NCBI GenBank assembly: GCA_001600455.1
Contig: BCKC01000012.1
Coordinates: forward strand, 620,001-684,000
Direction of reading: 5' to 3'
Source of the DNA: Endocalyx cinctus
Taxonomy: Eukaryota > Ascomycota > Sordariomycetes > Amphisphaeriales > Apiosporaceae
Length of the DNA: 64,000 nucleotides
Positions within the stretch are counted from its first letter, which is position 1. Each line of letters opens with the position of its first letter. Below the pieces are notes generated by a model. The model was not told the origin of the DNA, did no database searches, and saw only the letters and a list, made by a program, of their open reading frames with translations. This document shows positions 46,301 through 58,270 of this stretch, piece by piece. The position numbers were made by a program, and so were the translations under genes.

Positions 46301-46913
46301 CTTGTCTATATCCAGTTGATGAAATTAATTCGTTAGCAAACAGTAAAACAGAATCAATTAATATTATTGAATGTTGAAAGGTTACGAACCAGGTTGGGAA
46401 TTGAGTCCTACAACAATGGATGATCGTTTGTCGTTTGGTGTGTAGGGTAGAAAAAAAGTCTATGAAAATGAAAATCTCCAATTAATCAAAATCAGAAATT
46501 TGGTAGAATAGTGGAAAATTGTGCGGGTGGGCTTGATGAGAAAATAAGCGATAATGCATTAGTCTGTATTAGGACTAGCACAATGCAGATACCGAAATGA
46601 CGCACGGACCACTATTTTCAAAATCGTGAACTGTCTCATTTTGGTCGCTTCGCAGATCAGTCATTCTCAGATGAACTCATTGGATATCAAGTTTTTCTCT
46701 GCAGTTATATTTTCATATCTCATGGGATACATATCTATAGTAATAGTAGCTAAGCTCATCAACATAATATTCCCACCCAAGCTAAATAAATGAACATAAT
46801 TCTTCGGTTCATCTATCTCCGTGAAGCATTAATCCATATAGACTATGCCCACAGCCTCCTGTAACGAATTACAGCTAAGTAGTGAAAAGAGCTTCAAATG
46901 ATGTATCTTGCAG
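46301..46913. promoter_or_regulatory. RPL15 upstream region
   Basis: This 613-bp spacer lies upstream of RPL15 and downstream of the next minus-strand gene. It is AT-rich and unique. A polypyrimidine-type leader is not obvious. I see no recognisable ribosomal-protein promoter element. Confidence 0.45.
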
Positions 46914-47965
46914 CTAAAAAGAATCTTCCTCCAAATCACTTAGGGGCGCGGCGGTTCTTGCGAGGGCGGCAAAGCACTTGGCCTGACCTGCCGCGACAGC
47001 TCCCCAATTATCTCCTTTTGTAAGAGCGCGACTATTCTTGAAGAAACCCGATGCCAATCGTTCCGTCTGGCTCGTCTCGCTTGACTTCGAATCTTCTTCT
47101 TCTTGGTAATTCGGATCTAAGATCGATTCTACCAGCTTGAACCCTTGCTGTCGACCGCAGCTTAGGATATCTTTCGTGTATTGTCTGTCCTCTTTCCATA
47201 ATTTGAGAGGTAGATCAAGCTTAGAGTTTTTCGTCTGGTCTTCGGTTGAGCTGAACTTCTCGAGGAGTGAGTACCCTTGCGACACTACAACTCGCGCCTC
47301 TCGAAATAAAGAATGGCGCAAATTAGGTTCGGTATCAGATGAAGCTTCTTCGTGAGACGTGGAAGGAAGAGTCGTCAGCAGCGAAGGTAGATGCTCGAGA
47401 ACCTTTTGGATTTCATCCTGCTTCTCATTCCTATTCCAAGAGTCAAGCACATCAGTCGTTGTCAAAAAGAATCTAACAATTCGAAATGGGAGACGGGTAA
47501 ACTGACATCTGCTCTTCTTTCTTCTGGATGTAATCCTTCACTTGTTCTCTCTTTTCCCTGATTTCGGCCTGGAACTCCTTCATAAAAGCGTTGGATCTAG
47601 TTGCTTCGCCTTTCGTAGTCTGCTCGACTAACTCACCCCATTTCAAAAATTCTCTATGATAGAGGGTTTTGTTTAATGTCAGATATGTGACATGTATGTT
47701 GATAGTCATGTTTGGTGGCTTAAGATTGAAGTAGACATACTTGCTTTCTTCTCGACCTGGATCTTCATTGTACTCTTCGAGACGAGAGAGGCGTACCTTC
47801 TTGGATGGTCCTTTCTTTCGCTTGGTAGGTTTGTCGCTCACAAACGGATCGTCTGATTCGTCCGAGGCTGTTACATATGAATTAATGACTTTGTGTCCTC
47901 CACGAACCGGCGTAGAGCTTACCTCCAGAACCAGCCGCCTTTCTCTTGCTTATCCTCGTAAACAT
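46914..47965 (-). CDS. Uncharacterised basic/coiled-coil protein
   Basis: Four exons (47923-47965, 47741-47867, 47507-47653, 46914-47430) join in frame to give 277 residues. The N-terminus is basic with NLS-like clusters (RISKRKAAG, KPTKRKKGPSKKVR), suggesting a nuclear protein. Residues about 75-115 are predicted coiled coil (FMKEFQAEIREKREQV followed by YIQKKEEQMNEKQDEI). A more compact C-terminal part contains FREARVVVSQGYSLLEKF, LPLKLWKEDRQYTKDIL and RQQGFKLVESILDPNY, ending ALARTAAPLSDLEEDSF. I do not recognise the family. The exon joins are supported by phase continuity, typical donors (GTAAGC, GTATGT, GTCAGT) and branch-point-like sequences, not by homology. A chromosome- or kinetochore-associated coiled-coil role is possible but unsupported. 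Confidence 0.75.
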
Positions 47966-49243
47966 GATGAACGAAGAGACGTGACGAAATTCTGAGTGAG
48001 ATTATAGTCATAAAAAGGAAAGACCACACTGCGAAGCATGTATATACTGCCAAAGAAAGAAAACGTCTACAATTTGTCACAATAAGACAAGGTGAGAGAA
48101 AAGGGAGGATTGGTTAACGCGTACCACCAACTGCTCTCGCCTACTTAAAAGATTGACTTATTGGTAGCGGGTACTCATACGAAGCTCGCACTTGCCTCAC
48201 TAAAAAGAGGGAGTGAATATGTGGTAAGTATACCTGTCCACCATCTCGGATGTGCTTTCCCGTGTACATGGTAATTACCGAGCACCTACCTACCTAGGTA
48301 GGTACCTACTATCTAGGAATTATGTAGCTATATCCAATCTCACCAAGGCCAAGTTATTACACGTAAAATATAGGAGATGATTCAATAGACAATACGTAGA
48401 CAAACGCAAGCTTGGAGCTCTGGCTACCGTCCATGTTTCTACATATACTCATCTTTCATATACTGGATATAGACTAGCTAATAGTAGTACGGATATGTCA
48501 CAACATATTTGATCACGGTCGAGTAAGGAGAAGCCCATATGTATCATCCCAAGTACACCAGAAATTATACGCAACTTTTTTTTTTGTTCATTCAGTCCCC
48601 ATATAAATAATTAATACCTATTTAATGAAAGAAATCTCCTGTAACAGTATGTGCCAGGACATGAAAATCTAATCGTACAGAATTATTCATCAATAGCCAA
48701 TTAACAGCTCAGATGTCCTCCTGCTTTTTTGTCGGAAGAAAAAATGTCATCAAATTACAGCCCATGCTTCGTGCAACCTTGTCAAGTTCTAATGCCTGTT
48801 TCTCCCTATCTTCCTTGTCTTGTGAAATATAAAGAGTTTTTTTTTTTTTCGTTTTCGTTTTCGTTTTTGTCTGCTTGTACCTCTTATAAATGATGTAGTC
48901 GTAAAATCGATTGATAGTCGTGTAAAATTTGTAATAAAAAGAATCAAAGCCTGCCGTCCTGATCCGATCTTATTTCCCATGTAACCTGCAGTCTTATTTT
49001 CATTTTTCAAAAGGAAAAAACAACAGAGGCCGACAACGCCATTGTCTGGTCATTACCATCTTTATCCATCTTGATCCCTTCCGAAGCCTGTATCGTGGTT
49101 TGCTTTTGAAGGAGGTCCCCTGAGATAAGAAAAAAGAATCAAAAAAAGAATTAACAATAGGTTTCTTAATATGACACGAATCATAGTATGAAAAAACGAA
49201 AGTGTAATGAAACATCACTCGCTCAGTCGTCAGTCTGACCGTA
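47966..49243. other. Intergenic spacer with TAGGTA palindrome
   Basis: This 1.28-kb spacer lies between two minus-strand genes. It includes the 18-nt palindrome at 48287-48304, T runs near 48577-48585 and 48838-48850, and a TTTTCG tandem near 48846-48868. No gene is visible. Confidence 0.5.
48287..48304. repeat. 18-nt palindrome TACCTACCTAGGTAGGTA
   Basis: A perfect 18-nt palindrome made of CCTA/TAGG words, embedded in further ACCTAC/GGTACC sequence. It is the longest of the TAGGTA-type palindromes scattered in spacers here. Confidence 0.85.
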
Positions 49244-52031
49244 TCAACGAGTATTCAGGGACAGCCCTTGGAAAGCACCAACGGGCCAGTCTGCCTGCCC
49301 TGCTAAGTTTGACGCTGCCTGATCATGTGCAGATGGTGTACTCTGCGGACTCGGGAATCTTGCGCGCATCGACGAGGGAAATTCACTACCGGGCGGGAAG
49401 CCGCTCCCCGAGAAACTATCCATTGCTTGAACCATACCTGGCAGGTATGAAACACCACCCGTCCTCGGAGCGCCACCAAAGCTTCCGTATGCCGAGTATG
49501 GAAAACCGGACGACGGAGGGTACGCTGAATTAGCAATCGAGGGGCGATCGCTAGAACTGAAGGACTGGCTGAAAGATGACGGGAACCCTCGACTTGTGGG
49601 AGTATTTCCTTGTTGCTCTTGCGTCGGGTTGGCTCGTCGTTCGGTGTTACTCGAGCTTCCTCCTCCTCCGCCGCCTCCTCGGCCTAAGCCGACGGCGCCT
49701 GGGCCAATGCCGCTGGGAGCTTGCAATCCAAGCGTGGGGCTAGCAAACGAGGCTGGGTTGATAGCCGACATCCAAATTCTCGTCTTGTAGATCTTGAATA
49801 GGTCCGTTACAAGTGAGTTAAAGTTGACGTACGCGTCGGCGAAGTAGTAGAATGTTAATTTTTTCCAGTCCCTATTTCGATCTGTTAGTATTTCATCCTC
49901 GTGGGTGAACCTCAGGTTGCTCACATTTGAAATTCAGCATCGAGAATCTCCATGTTCAGGCCGTGCTCTTTCACCTTCTGCATACACATGCGCTTTGCCT
50001 TGGCTTCATTGCCCTCCTTGTCCCGTAGTGAGTGGATCTCATGACTCTGCGCAAGACGTTTAATGAGCTTTGGTTTAAGTTCACCGGCATTCGACTCTTG
50101 CATATGGTGTTGGTTAGGTGGGCCCATTCCACCGATCGCGCTCCCTTGAAGGCCATTCGAAGCAGCCATTAAACCAGCACCGGCTCCTTCCTGTGCTGCA
50201 GCAGCGTTCTGAGAATACATCATTAACCACTTGTAATGCTCCTCTGAATAGTGCTCCTTCAGGTCTTTTGCTGTTTGCCAGTCAACATTATCACGGGCTA
50301 CGGTCCCCAGGTCAGTACCACGGTCGGCCTCGACAATAACCAGATCACCAGGCTTTACCGTCAAGCCAGTTCCCTCTTGAATGTAGAATACGTCGGCGCG
50401 AGAACACTTGAAAAGAACAATATGCAAAAGTTGGTTATGTCTAGGCTGGCTCATGCCATACATGTTTCGGTGTGGGGAAGGAGCACGGTTGGCATATGAA
50501 TTACCAAGGCCATAAACCGGTTGGTACGGGTTGCTATACGGGTTAGGGGCCATGGATTGGTGACTGCCAGACAAGGCATTCGCAGAGGGATAGTATGATG
50601 CTAGAAAGAAAAAGTTAGCAAAGTGAAGATCACCCAGTATGGACAGATAGCGGGCTTACCGGGACTACCAGTATTAAAACCGGCACTCTCCGAAAAACCA
50701 CCAAAATCTTGCCCTTGGGCAACATCAGGCGAGCCTGTTTCACGAAGAGGCACGGCATCACCAATCGAACCAATAGAACCCTGTCGAGTGGGCACGTCGG
50801 CGAACGAATGCCTGCGACTCTGAGGGATATCCGACAAGCCACCAAATCCTAAAGAACTTTGCCAGAAGGCCTTCTTAACATTCTCCAGTTTCCTATTCTC
50901 GACGGGATAAGGTGAGCGGTAGTTAGCCGCAGAGTATTCGCTCATCCGTCTTCCCAGCCCTCGTTTAGCCAAGGAGTCTACACCTTCGCCGGCCTCATCG
51001 AGTTCATCAATCGCGTAGTCAGATTCTTCGAGGACAGGTTCTCGGACATTATATCCATTTCCTAAACCATACGTGGCGGCGGTGGATGCTCGAGGTCGCA
51101 GGCGTGAGCTTTGATACTGCTGCTGTCGCAACATAGCATTCTCACGGGTCAGATATTCGATCGTTTTTGCTTCAACACTCTGCTGCTGGAGAACACCGGG
51201 CCCAGAGTCGCTGTTGCTTTCTTCGTCGTCGTCTTCAACTTCCTTAACTTTTCCCAGCATACCTTCGTTCGACATCTCGCTCAGCATACTCGGACGAGAT
51301 GGTCTGTGCTGTAATCCTGAGTGGCCGAGTGGTCGCACCCTTCCAGGAAGTGCAGAAGATGGTCCAACCGCGTTCGGAGATGACTCAGGGTCAAGCTGGC
51401 CAACCGAATAGGACTGGGATCGATAAGTTTTGGGCGTTGGGTGAAGAGGGATGGCAAAAGGAATCTGTGAATTCGAGGCCGTCTCTCGGGGTGGAGGGGA
51501 TGTTTGAGATAAAGGGTGATCGCCGCCGAAGAATGATCCCCCAGGCACCGTTGACGTAGGGGAAGGTAATACTTCCGTTAGTCTGGAAGGTGGTTCTTTA
51601 CGGTCAGTGTTCCAGATTGCCGTGCCCCAGGAAAAGGGTGAATTGCCTTGGTGCCCGCGACCCATTGTAGCGGATGACGCTCCCCAGGGACCGGCAGTAG
51701 CGTCGCCCGAAGGTGTCGTTGGATGCGAGGCTGTGGGCGACATGGAACTGCCGGCGAAAGAGCTCTTTCGAGGATGCGGTAAAGAACCTTGCGAAGTATC
51801 GTTTAACCACGACGCACGACGTACCGGTTTCTGCGGTAATGCCGCCGGCTGGGGCGTTTCTTGGCGGTGCGTATCAGGCTCATCGTCAGAACTAGCGAGG
51901 GCATCGGAATCTGGGGTAGATCTCCTGACATTCAGCTTATCGAGAAGGATCGAGTTGTTTGGCGCGATGGCCGAAAAACCGCCTTGTCCAGCTTTGGCGC
52001 CGGACACTGATTTAATATTACCAGTATTCAT
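49244..52031 (-). CDS. PSP1: Psp1, PSP1 C-terminal domain protein
   Basis: This encodes an 891-residue protein with the PSP1 C-terminal domain, founded by the yeast suppressor of DNA polymerase alpha mutations; yeast Psp1 is linked to P-bodies and its molecular role is unclear. Minus-strand exons are 50660-52031, 49925-50600 and 49244-49871. The start is the ATG at 52031 (MNTGNIKSVSG); upstream codons in frame are not ATG. The first ~450 residues are Ser/Pro-rich and disordered (RRSTPDSDALASSDDE). The conserved domain runs from about residue 500 (LLHIVLFKCSRADVFYIQEG, VKPGDLVIVEADRGTDLG) to the spliced DAEFQMDWKKLTFYYFADAY and FNSLVTDLFKIYKTRIWM. A Gly/Ser/Phe-rich tail follows. The gene has 7.8 kb of gene-free DNA upstream. 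Confidence 0.95.
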
Positions 52032-52309
52032 GACTGGAGGGATAAGTAAACTTCTGTGAAGCCTATTTAGACCTGTCCAAATACGCCCACAAGAGCTTTC
52101 GAAGACAAAGAATATGTATCTGAAAAGGTGATTCAAGTGGTATTCTGTTGCTTAATGAATACAACCACCAGATGAATTCTGAGACGGCTTTCCTTAAAAT
52201 AAAAAGATGCCAGCTCAGATTTTTTTTTAATAAAAGTAATAGAATAAAAAACTGTTACGTAGTCAGCATTGGTAGCATCTCTCTAAGACCTAGCACAACG
52301 GTGTATAGG

Positions 52310-52342
<33 letters not shown>
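52310..52342. repeat. Poly(T)-poly(A) block (T19/A14)
   Basis: Nineteen T directly followed by fourteen A, the second such loopless inverted repeat in the window, about 280 bp upstream of the PSP1 start. Confidence 0.9.
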
Positions 52343-52932
52343 GTCCACCTGCTGATAATCATGGAAAATGGGATTCATACGAAACCTCCAAACTTCCTCA
52401 AAATATAAATACAACAGAAATTTTATAAATTAGGAGTAAGATAGCAATAAAAAAGGAGGACAGAAAAAAAAAGGAAATATTATACTGACCAATGGCGAAA
52501 AGGGATATTAGGTCTATTCACAGGGTATCGCGAAATTCTGTCTAATAACGGAAATGGAGAGATTGAAACAAGTAAAACAAAAGAATGCGACAATCCTTTG
52601 AGACCGAAGAGGACCAAAGAATGTACGTATGAACTGACTGACAACTGGGACAGCGTTGGTCAAGGATCAAGGATCGAATAATCGTTGGTTTAAAAAAAAA
52701 GGGCCCCTCTTCAGGCTCTTCAGGTTTCTCCTTAGGCTCCAAACCGGAAGTGGACAGTATTTCTCTTTTTAAAAATCGGTAGGGTGATGTGTAAAGGCGA
52801 ACTGGATCTGTTTGGCGCTCCACTCATAAATTTGGAAATCTAGTACGTAGAATGGCGAATTTGATACAGGTCTCGGTGCTAACGGTAGAAAAAAAAACGG
52901 CTTTTGCTCTTTAAGTGTCTTAACAATCTTTC

Positions 52933-52965
<33 letters not shown>

Positions 52966-53393
52966 TTCTCTTTTGCCTTAAATTATTTTCAATTTCCTTC
53001 TTCTCTCTGTGTGCTGATGTAATAATATATGAACGGCCTCGACGACGGGTTGTGACGGAGCTACGCGCAGCAGCCCATTGTTGAAAGAACTAAGCTTGTC
53101 GCGACGCCAGGTAATCAATGCGCCAGAACGTGTTAATTATTTAGGTGGAGGGTTTTTATAACGAAAAGATTAAAAGTAACTGAAGCACCGTCTCAATTCT
53201 TATAAATTTGTCGTCTTTACTTAATTTTGTCGAGGCCGACAATTGCTAAGGTAGACAGACAAATAGAAAGGAGAAATGAGAAAGTGGGTGGGAATTGTGA
53301 AAGAAGATGAATGGAGGTTGAAATTTGAATAGAATGGAGAGCGGGGGAAGAACAAGTTTACGGCGCTGCGGCGCTACTGTAGTAGTTCTAGGA

Positions 53394-53417
53394 GGTTAAG
53401 TGGTTAAGTGGTTAAGC
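53394..53417. repeat. Octamer tandem repeat GGTTAAGT, three units
   Basis: Two exact GGTTAAGT units and one GGTTAAGC in direct succession in non-coding DNA upstream of PSP1. Confidence 0.75.
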
Positions 53418-53612
53418 GGTCGAGAGGTGGTCCTGGCGAGAGCTTTAGGTGATCGAAATGGAAGGCCGGGTAGAAGTAAAAGTGGTAAATCATTGGTGGT
53501 TGGTGGAGAAGAGGGAACGGGGAAAAGTACAACGTACAGTAGTACAACTGTAAGGTAAAAAAGATCGAGTTAAAGGGGATTAAAGTTTAGGTAAGATTAG
53601 GTACTTATGTAT

Positions 53613-53664
53613 GTACTATAATCTGTACGGAGTACTATAATCTGTACTGGGCATACTATAATCC
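53613..53664. repeat. Imperfect tandem repeat with TACTATAATC core
   Basis: Three copies of TACTATAATC spaced about 19-21 nt apart. The first two share GTACTATAATCTGTAC; the third diverges after the core. Confidence 0.75.
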
Positions 53665-54619
53665 ACTGTCCATGTCCAAGTGTTTTTTTTAATCCCGAAA
53701 TTCATTAAACTTATTACGTATACCTGCATAATTGGCCTAGCGTTTATACCTAGCTGCCTTAGGTACATAATACTGTAAAAGTATCTTTAAAACTTTTTAA
53801 TTTTTCAACTCAATTACCTTACACGTAGGTACCTTAGATATATTGGATATCCATATACTATTCGTTATAACTACTAAATATTTGTATGTAGACCAATACA
53901 ATATTTAACTATAAAGGATACTGAACATTTTAGAATTGTCTCTTTTTTTTTTTCGTTGTTGCATTATTTTCACACTTCAAAGACAAGGAAGGATGCTGTT
54001 GATTTTTGAGTACGTGTTTTTTTTTTTTTTTTCTGGTCACCTGTCAGTTGATGGTATTTCTCTCTTACACTACTAGTTCGTACTTGTAATCTGGTAAGGG
54101 TAGGAAGACAGCCGCTAAAACGGTGTACTGGGGTAATTAGAACATAAAAACTGAAATAGGGCACAGAGAGTATTCCAAGTATATGCTAAGTATCACTAAA
54201 TAAACACCTTATAAGTAAATATATACTAAGAAGTAACATAAAGTACTAAATAAGGACATAATATCTCATTATACTTTAGTGCTAGAGTCCAGTTCAACTT
54301 ACTTCTAGTATCTTCCTTTTACAGTATTGCGTACAAAGGGTTACCTTACAGTATACTCAGTAATATTTGATAGGTGGAGTCGATATATGATTATTTGTAT
54401 ACCTACATATAGGTAGTGTAGTTGAGAAAGTCTCGTGCGTTAAAATTTATGTGTTATGGGAGAAATGATCAATTCCACCATGATCAAATCGTTATATCTT
54501 TCGATGTTCTTTCGATGTTGATGTATTAAAGGCGGGGATTCCTTTACTTTAACGTTAGGGGTAGCAAATAGGGGCATCGAGTCGGAGCTCGGTGGATCAC
54601 CCGATATTATACTATCCAT

Positions 54620-54635
54620 ACTTAAGTACTTAAGT
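54620..54635. repeat. 16-nt palindrome ACTTAAGTACTTAAGT (second copy)
   Basis: Identical to 41837-41852, here followed directly by ACCTACCTA sequence. Confidence 0.85.
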
Positions 54636-57600
54636 ACCTACCTAAAAGTATGTACGCATGTACAGTAGTAAGTATACTTTACTATAGTACTAAAAGCATT
54701 CACCTACGTTGCATATACTATACAGAAAGTATACATATACATCTATATTAATTACATGTATATGTAGGTACGTAATATACTACAGGACGCTTGGTATTTC
54801 TCATCATTCAGAATTAATTTAATATACTTGTACATTATAAATAAGCTACGATCGTCTGGCGTAAATAGGAGAATTTATCAGAGATGTACACTCACATTGG
54901 GGTGCTATAATTTGGGACAACCATGCAGGTCGACAGAGAACCCCGGCCTAGCGTTATAGGTCTGTGCAGCCCATGCCGGTGGCAGGGTGGGTAAAGGCAA
55001 GCTGGCGAGGTACCGTAGTAGGCCAGCTACAGCACCGTGCCAGCATACTACCTTACCTAGAAATCTGATCTTATGTACGTCTATGTCTGCTGTCTTCCTG
55101 TCTTCCTGCCTGGCTTAGCTTCTACAGATGTACATAGTAAAGGGTTTCTAGGTATTTCTCGTTACCCCTCTTCCTTTTTTTTTCTTCTTTACTTCCACCA
55201 AATCTCTAATGATCATAATATCCTTTTTTCTTCAATATCTACAAACCTACAGAATTTGTTAGTTGATTTCCGTACTTATGAATTCTCATGGAACGATGAT
55301 TTTATAATAAATAAAATTCTAATAAACCAATACCTGTTTCCCGTTCCAAACTACTAAAAAAAAAACCGGCAAACAAACGATGTTGGGTTACCCTATTGAT
55401 CTCGGGGAGGAAACCTCATTGCTGCTTCTGCTATTGTGCAGGGCCTCCGTGTCTGCATGTTACACTCCACCACTATGGGAACTCTGTCCTACCTACCTCT
55501 TTCTAAATGCATTATGCATTATATAATTGGGTCTTCGAAGAAAGAAGGATAACGGTAGGTATGGCGATCTTGTAGAATGTCGCATGATCTGAGTTTTACA
55601 AGAGATACAAAATGTAGTATTTCGACGCCTCTCTACAAACTTAGTAATCTTACAGGTCATATCTTCTTCTCGACCAATCACCACCTGGTCCGTCTTCTAA
55701 CGGTCTCGACTAGAGTTACCTATCTAATCACTATTTTTTTTACTGAATACTCGCCCTTGTATAGAATAAAATGCAAAGCACGGGGAGAAAGAGAGAATGA
55801 TGGAAGATGCCGGGCTTTAATTGAATAATTGCAACATGACAAGAAAAAAGAAAGCCGAGGAAATAAATACCTGGTAGGTTAATTCCTTTTCCTGACATCC
55901 TACCTACCAGCCTTGAAGCTCCTTGCCTTCATTATTTTCAACCTGGTCCACTACCCCTGGATCAACCGGAAATATCCAGGGATTCATCTTGATAGGTATT
56001 TCGGTGGCTGTTTCGAGCAGAAAAATCAAACCTCACTTCCTTAGGAATTGGTAAGTTGAACTTTATTTGTTATCGTTGGAGTTACATGCTCATTATATTA
56101 AACCAAAGAAGAATGAAACCATACAGAAAATATGTTTTCCGTCTTTACTGTGCCGCTGGGAGGTCTCCCACGCAGAAACTCTTACGTTAAACACGGAGAA
56201 GGCCTCCATTTTCCAATGTAACCCTACTATTCTCCTGAGAAGATAACTCCGTGTGCTACTACTATCCGTGCATGGCATATCCGCTCTATCTAATTCAACC
56301 TCCTACAGTACATAGAGCCCGTCTTAGCCGGTGCACTCCAACATCTCTTTCTCTTTTTTTACTCCGTTCTCGTGCATGTCGAACCCTTGTCACCTAGGTA
56401 CGTGCCACTTTGCGTACGATCCGGGGTTAATGCTTACTTGTCGCCTTCTCACGAAAAGATCGACAGTGCGACAACACGATGATTACGTTCTTTCTTCATT
56501 CAGATGTCGTCTCATCAAGTGTGTGGCGAAACTTATCGCAGAGTTGAACTAGACATATGTTGTCGCCAAATAACGATAAAAATAAGAAATCTAGGTAATA
56601 AATATCCCTGCATGATGTACGTTCACTACAGGAAATACGTATAGTCGTTTGATCCCTCCCCCTTCTCTGCATATAGCCCCCTTTTCAATAAGGCCTAGAC
56701 GTCCGTCATCTATTTCAATTTACCAGCCAGATGGATAGCCTCGAAATATTCGTAGGCAAGATCGAAGTAAAGCCTCAGCTGATGCTAATTTCGTTTCACG
56801 ATATTTGAGCAGCGGTTAGTTGTGGCTTTTCCCCTCCCTTTTTTTTCTTTTTTTTTTCTCCTCGCACACACATCGGACAATCTCAGCCTAAAGACAAAGG
56901 TCTTTGAGTAACCACATAGATTACCTACACTCGTAAGAAAAGGAAATCAATATCTTTTTTTTTTTTATCAATCTCCTCAAAGTTTTGTAAACCCGAATAT
57001 TTCACAAAAAGTTTCCCCTCTCGAGCGAAAAACTCCTCGTTGTTCATCATTGATAATTTTGCAGGCTGGTGGACCCTTGGCGACGGTAGACCGGTTCACC
57101 AAGATTTGAACCAGTTCCCCAGCTTAGCGTATTCACAGCCGCTCGGTTCGGGGTTCAACGTTCAGGGGGGGTTTACCCCAGATTATCTTTTCGTCGTCCC
57201 TATTCGCGAGCAGCAATTTTAATGAGGGACCCCCCCTGTAAGTACCACTGTGAGCTGTGGTTGGACGAAAACCTGCTGATTGTCGAGGTATCAAGTCATG
57301 CTTAACAGAACTCATATAAACAGTTCCTCGAGAATCTAAGATACAGAACATAACGAGATACAGTATACACAGACACGGCACCCTGCATGCAGGTTTAGCA
57401 AAACCGCCCAAAGCATTGTACGGGTGACAATTGATCCTCGTCGGCATTGACAATATCAATTGAATAACACACACCATGATAATAGGTTTTTGTTTTCTTA
57501 AAGGTTGCGAAAGGTTTAATTTTTTTTTTCCTTGGATTGCCTGCCGGATCCACACCAAAACTTATCAACAGAACCTGCAGGTGAGAAGTGATCCCCGAAA

Positions 57601-57663
57601 TACACCACACTACCTAAGTGTTTAGGGAGACGAATACGAATTAAAGGCTTTTGTTCCTTGTTT

Positions 57664-57669
<6 letters not shown>

Positions 57670-57693
<24 letters not shown>
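57670..57693. repeat. TTA microsatellite, eight units
   Basis: Eight uninterrupted TTA units in non-coding DNA. Confidence 0.9.
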
Positions 57694-57695
<2 letters not shown>

Positions 57696-58243
57696 TTCTT
57701 CCGTGACGGCTTTTACGTACGCTATTGTTTATAGCGTACATTACCCCACGATTATTTACATCAAACTAACAATTATCACACGTACCTATGACGTAGACAA
57801 GTTGAATATCGTTTTACTGTATTTCATACTTTATTAATTTATTATATTGGATGCAGCATACGTCTTTCAGGTGAATACGGAGCAGATATTTATACACTAC
57901 GTACATACTCAGGACGACGACGAGATGATTACGATGAGACGGGGAAGGATTCCACAAATTGATATGCACTTTGACGTAAAGGGAGGCGTCCAATCTTTCT
58001 TATCCCTCTTCCTCCCTCTCTTATTGTTTTGCGGGGTTTGAGACATGCGACCACGAGAAAAGATGTCGTAAAAAAAAAAAAAAAAAGATATCGAGAGACA
58101 AAAAAAATCATCAGTAACGTTGACATTTTAAACATGCATCATCGTCCATGTGACCCACTGCCTCTTGGACTACGCCTCCCCCACCGTTCCTAACTTTAGA
58201 CCGGTGAAAGAAAAGGCATTGGACAGAAGCGAATAAATTTGGA

Positions 58244-58270
58244 GGGGGGAGGGGGAGAGGGGAGGGGGGG
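58244..58270 (+). repeat. G-quadruplex-forming motif
   Basis: Four G tracts of 6, 5, 4 and 7 separated by A, AGA and A. This satisfies the classical four-tract rule with very short loops on the plus strand. Confidence 0.85.

Noticed and set aside
55871..55910. 9-bp inverted repeat (CTGGTAGGT / ACCTACCAG)
   Set aside because: It is a local pair of the abundant TAGGT words, too short to call a transposon end or terminator.
57040..57222. 60-codon plus-strand frame, GC-richer, preceded by TTGCAG
   Set aside because: The start and the possible acceptor gave hope of an exon, but no flanking exon or family resemblance could be found.
57133..57558. 141-codon minus-strand frame in the 7.8-kb gene-free region
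   Set aside because: Composition looks random, no splice-linked neighbours, no domain; it overlaps an equally weak plus-strand frame at 57040-57222.
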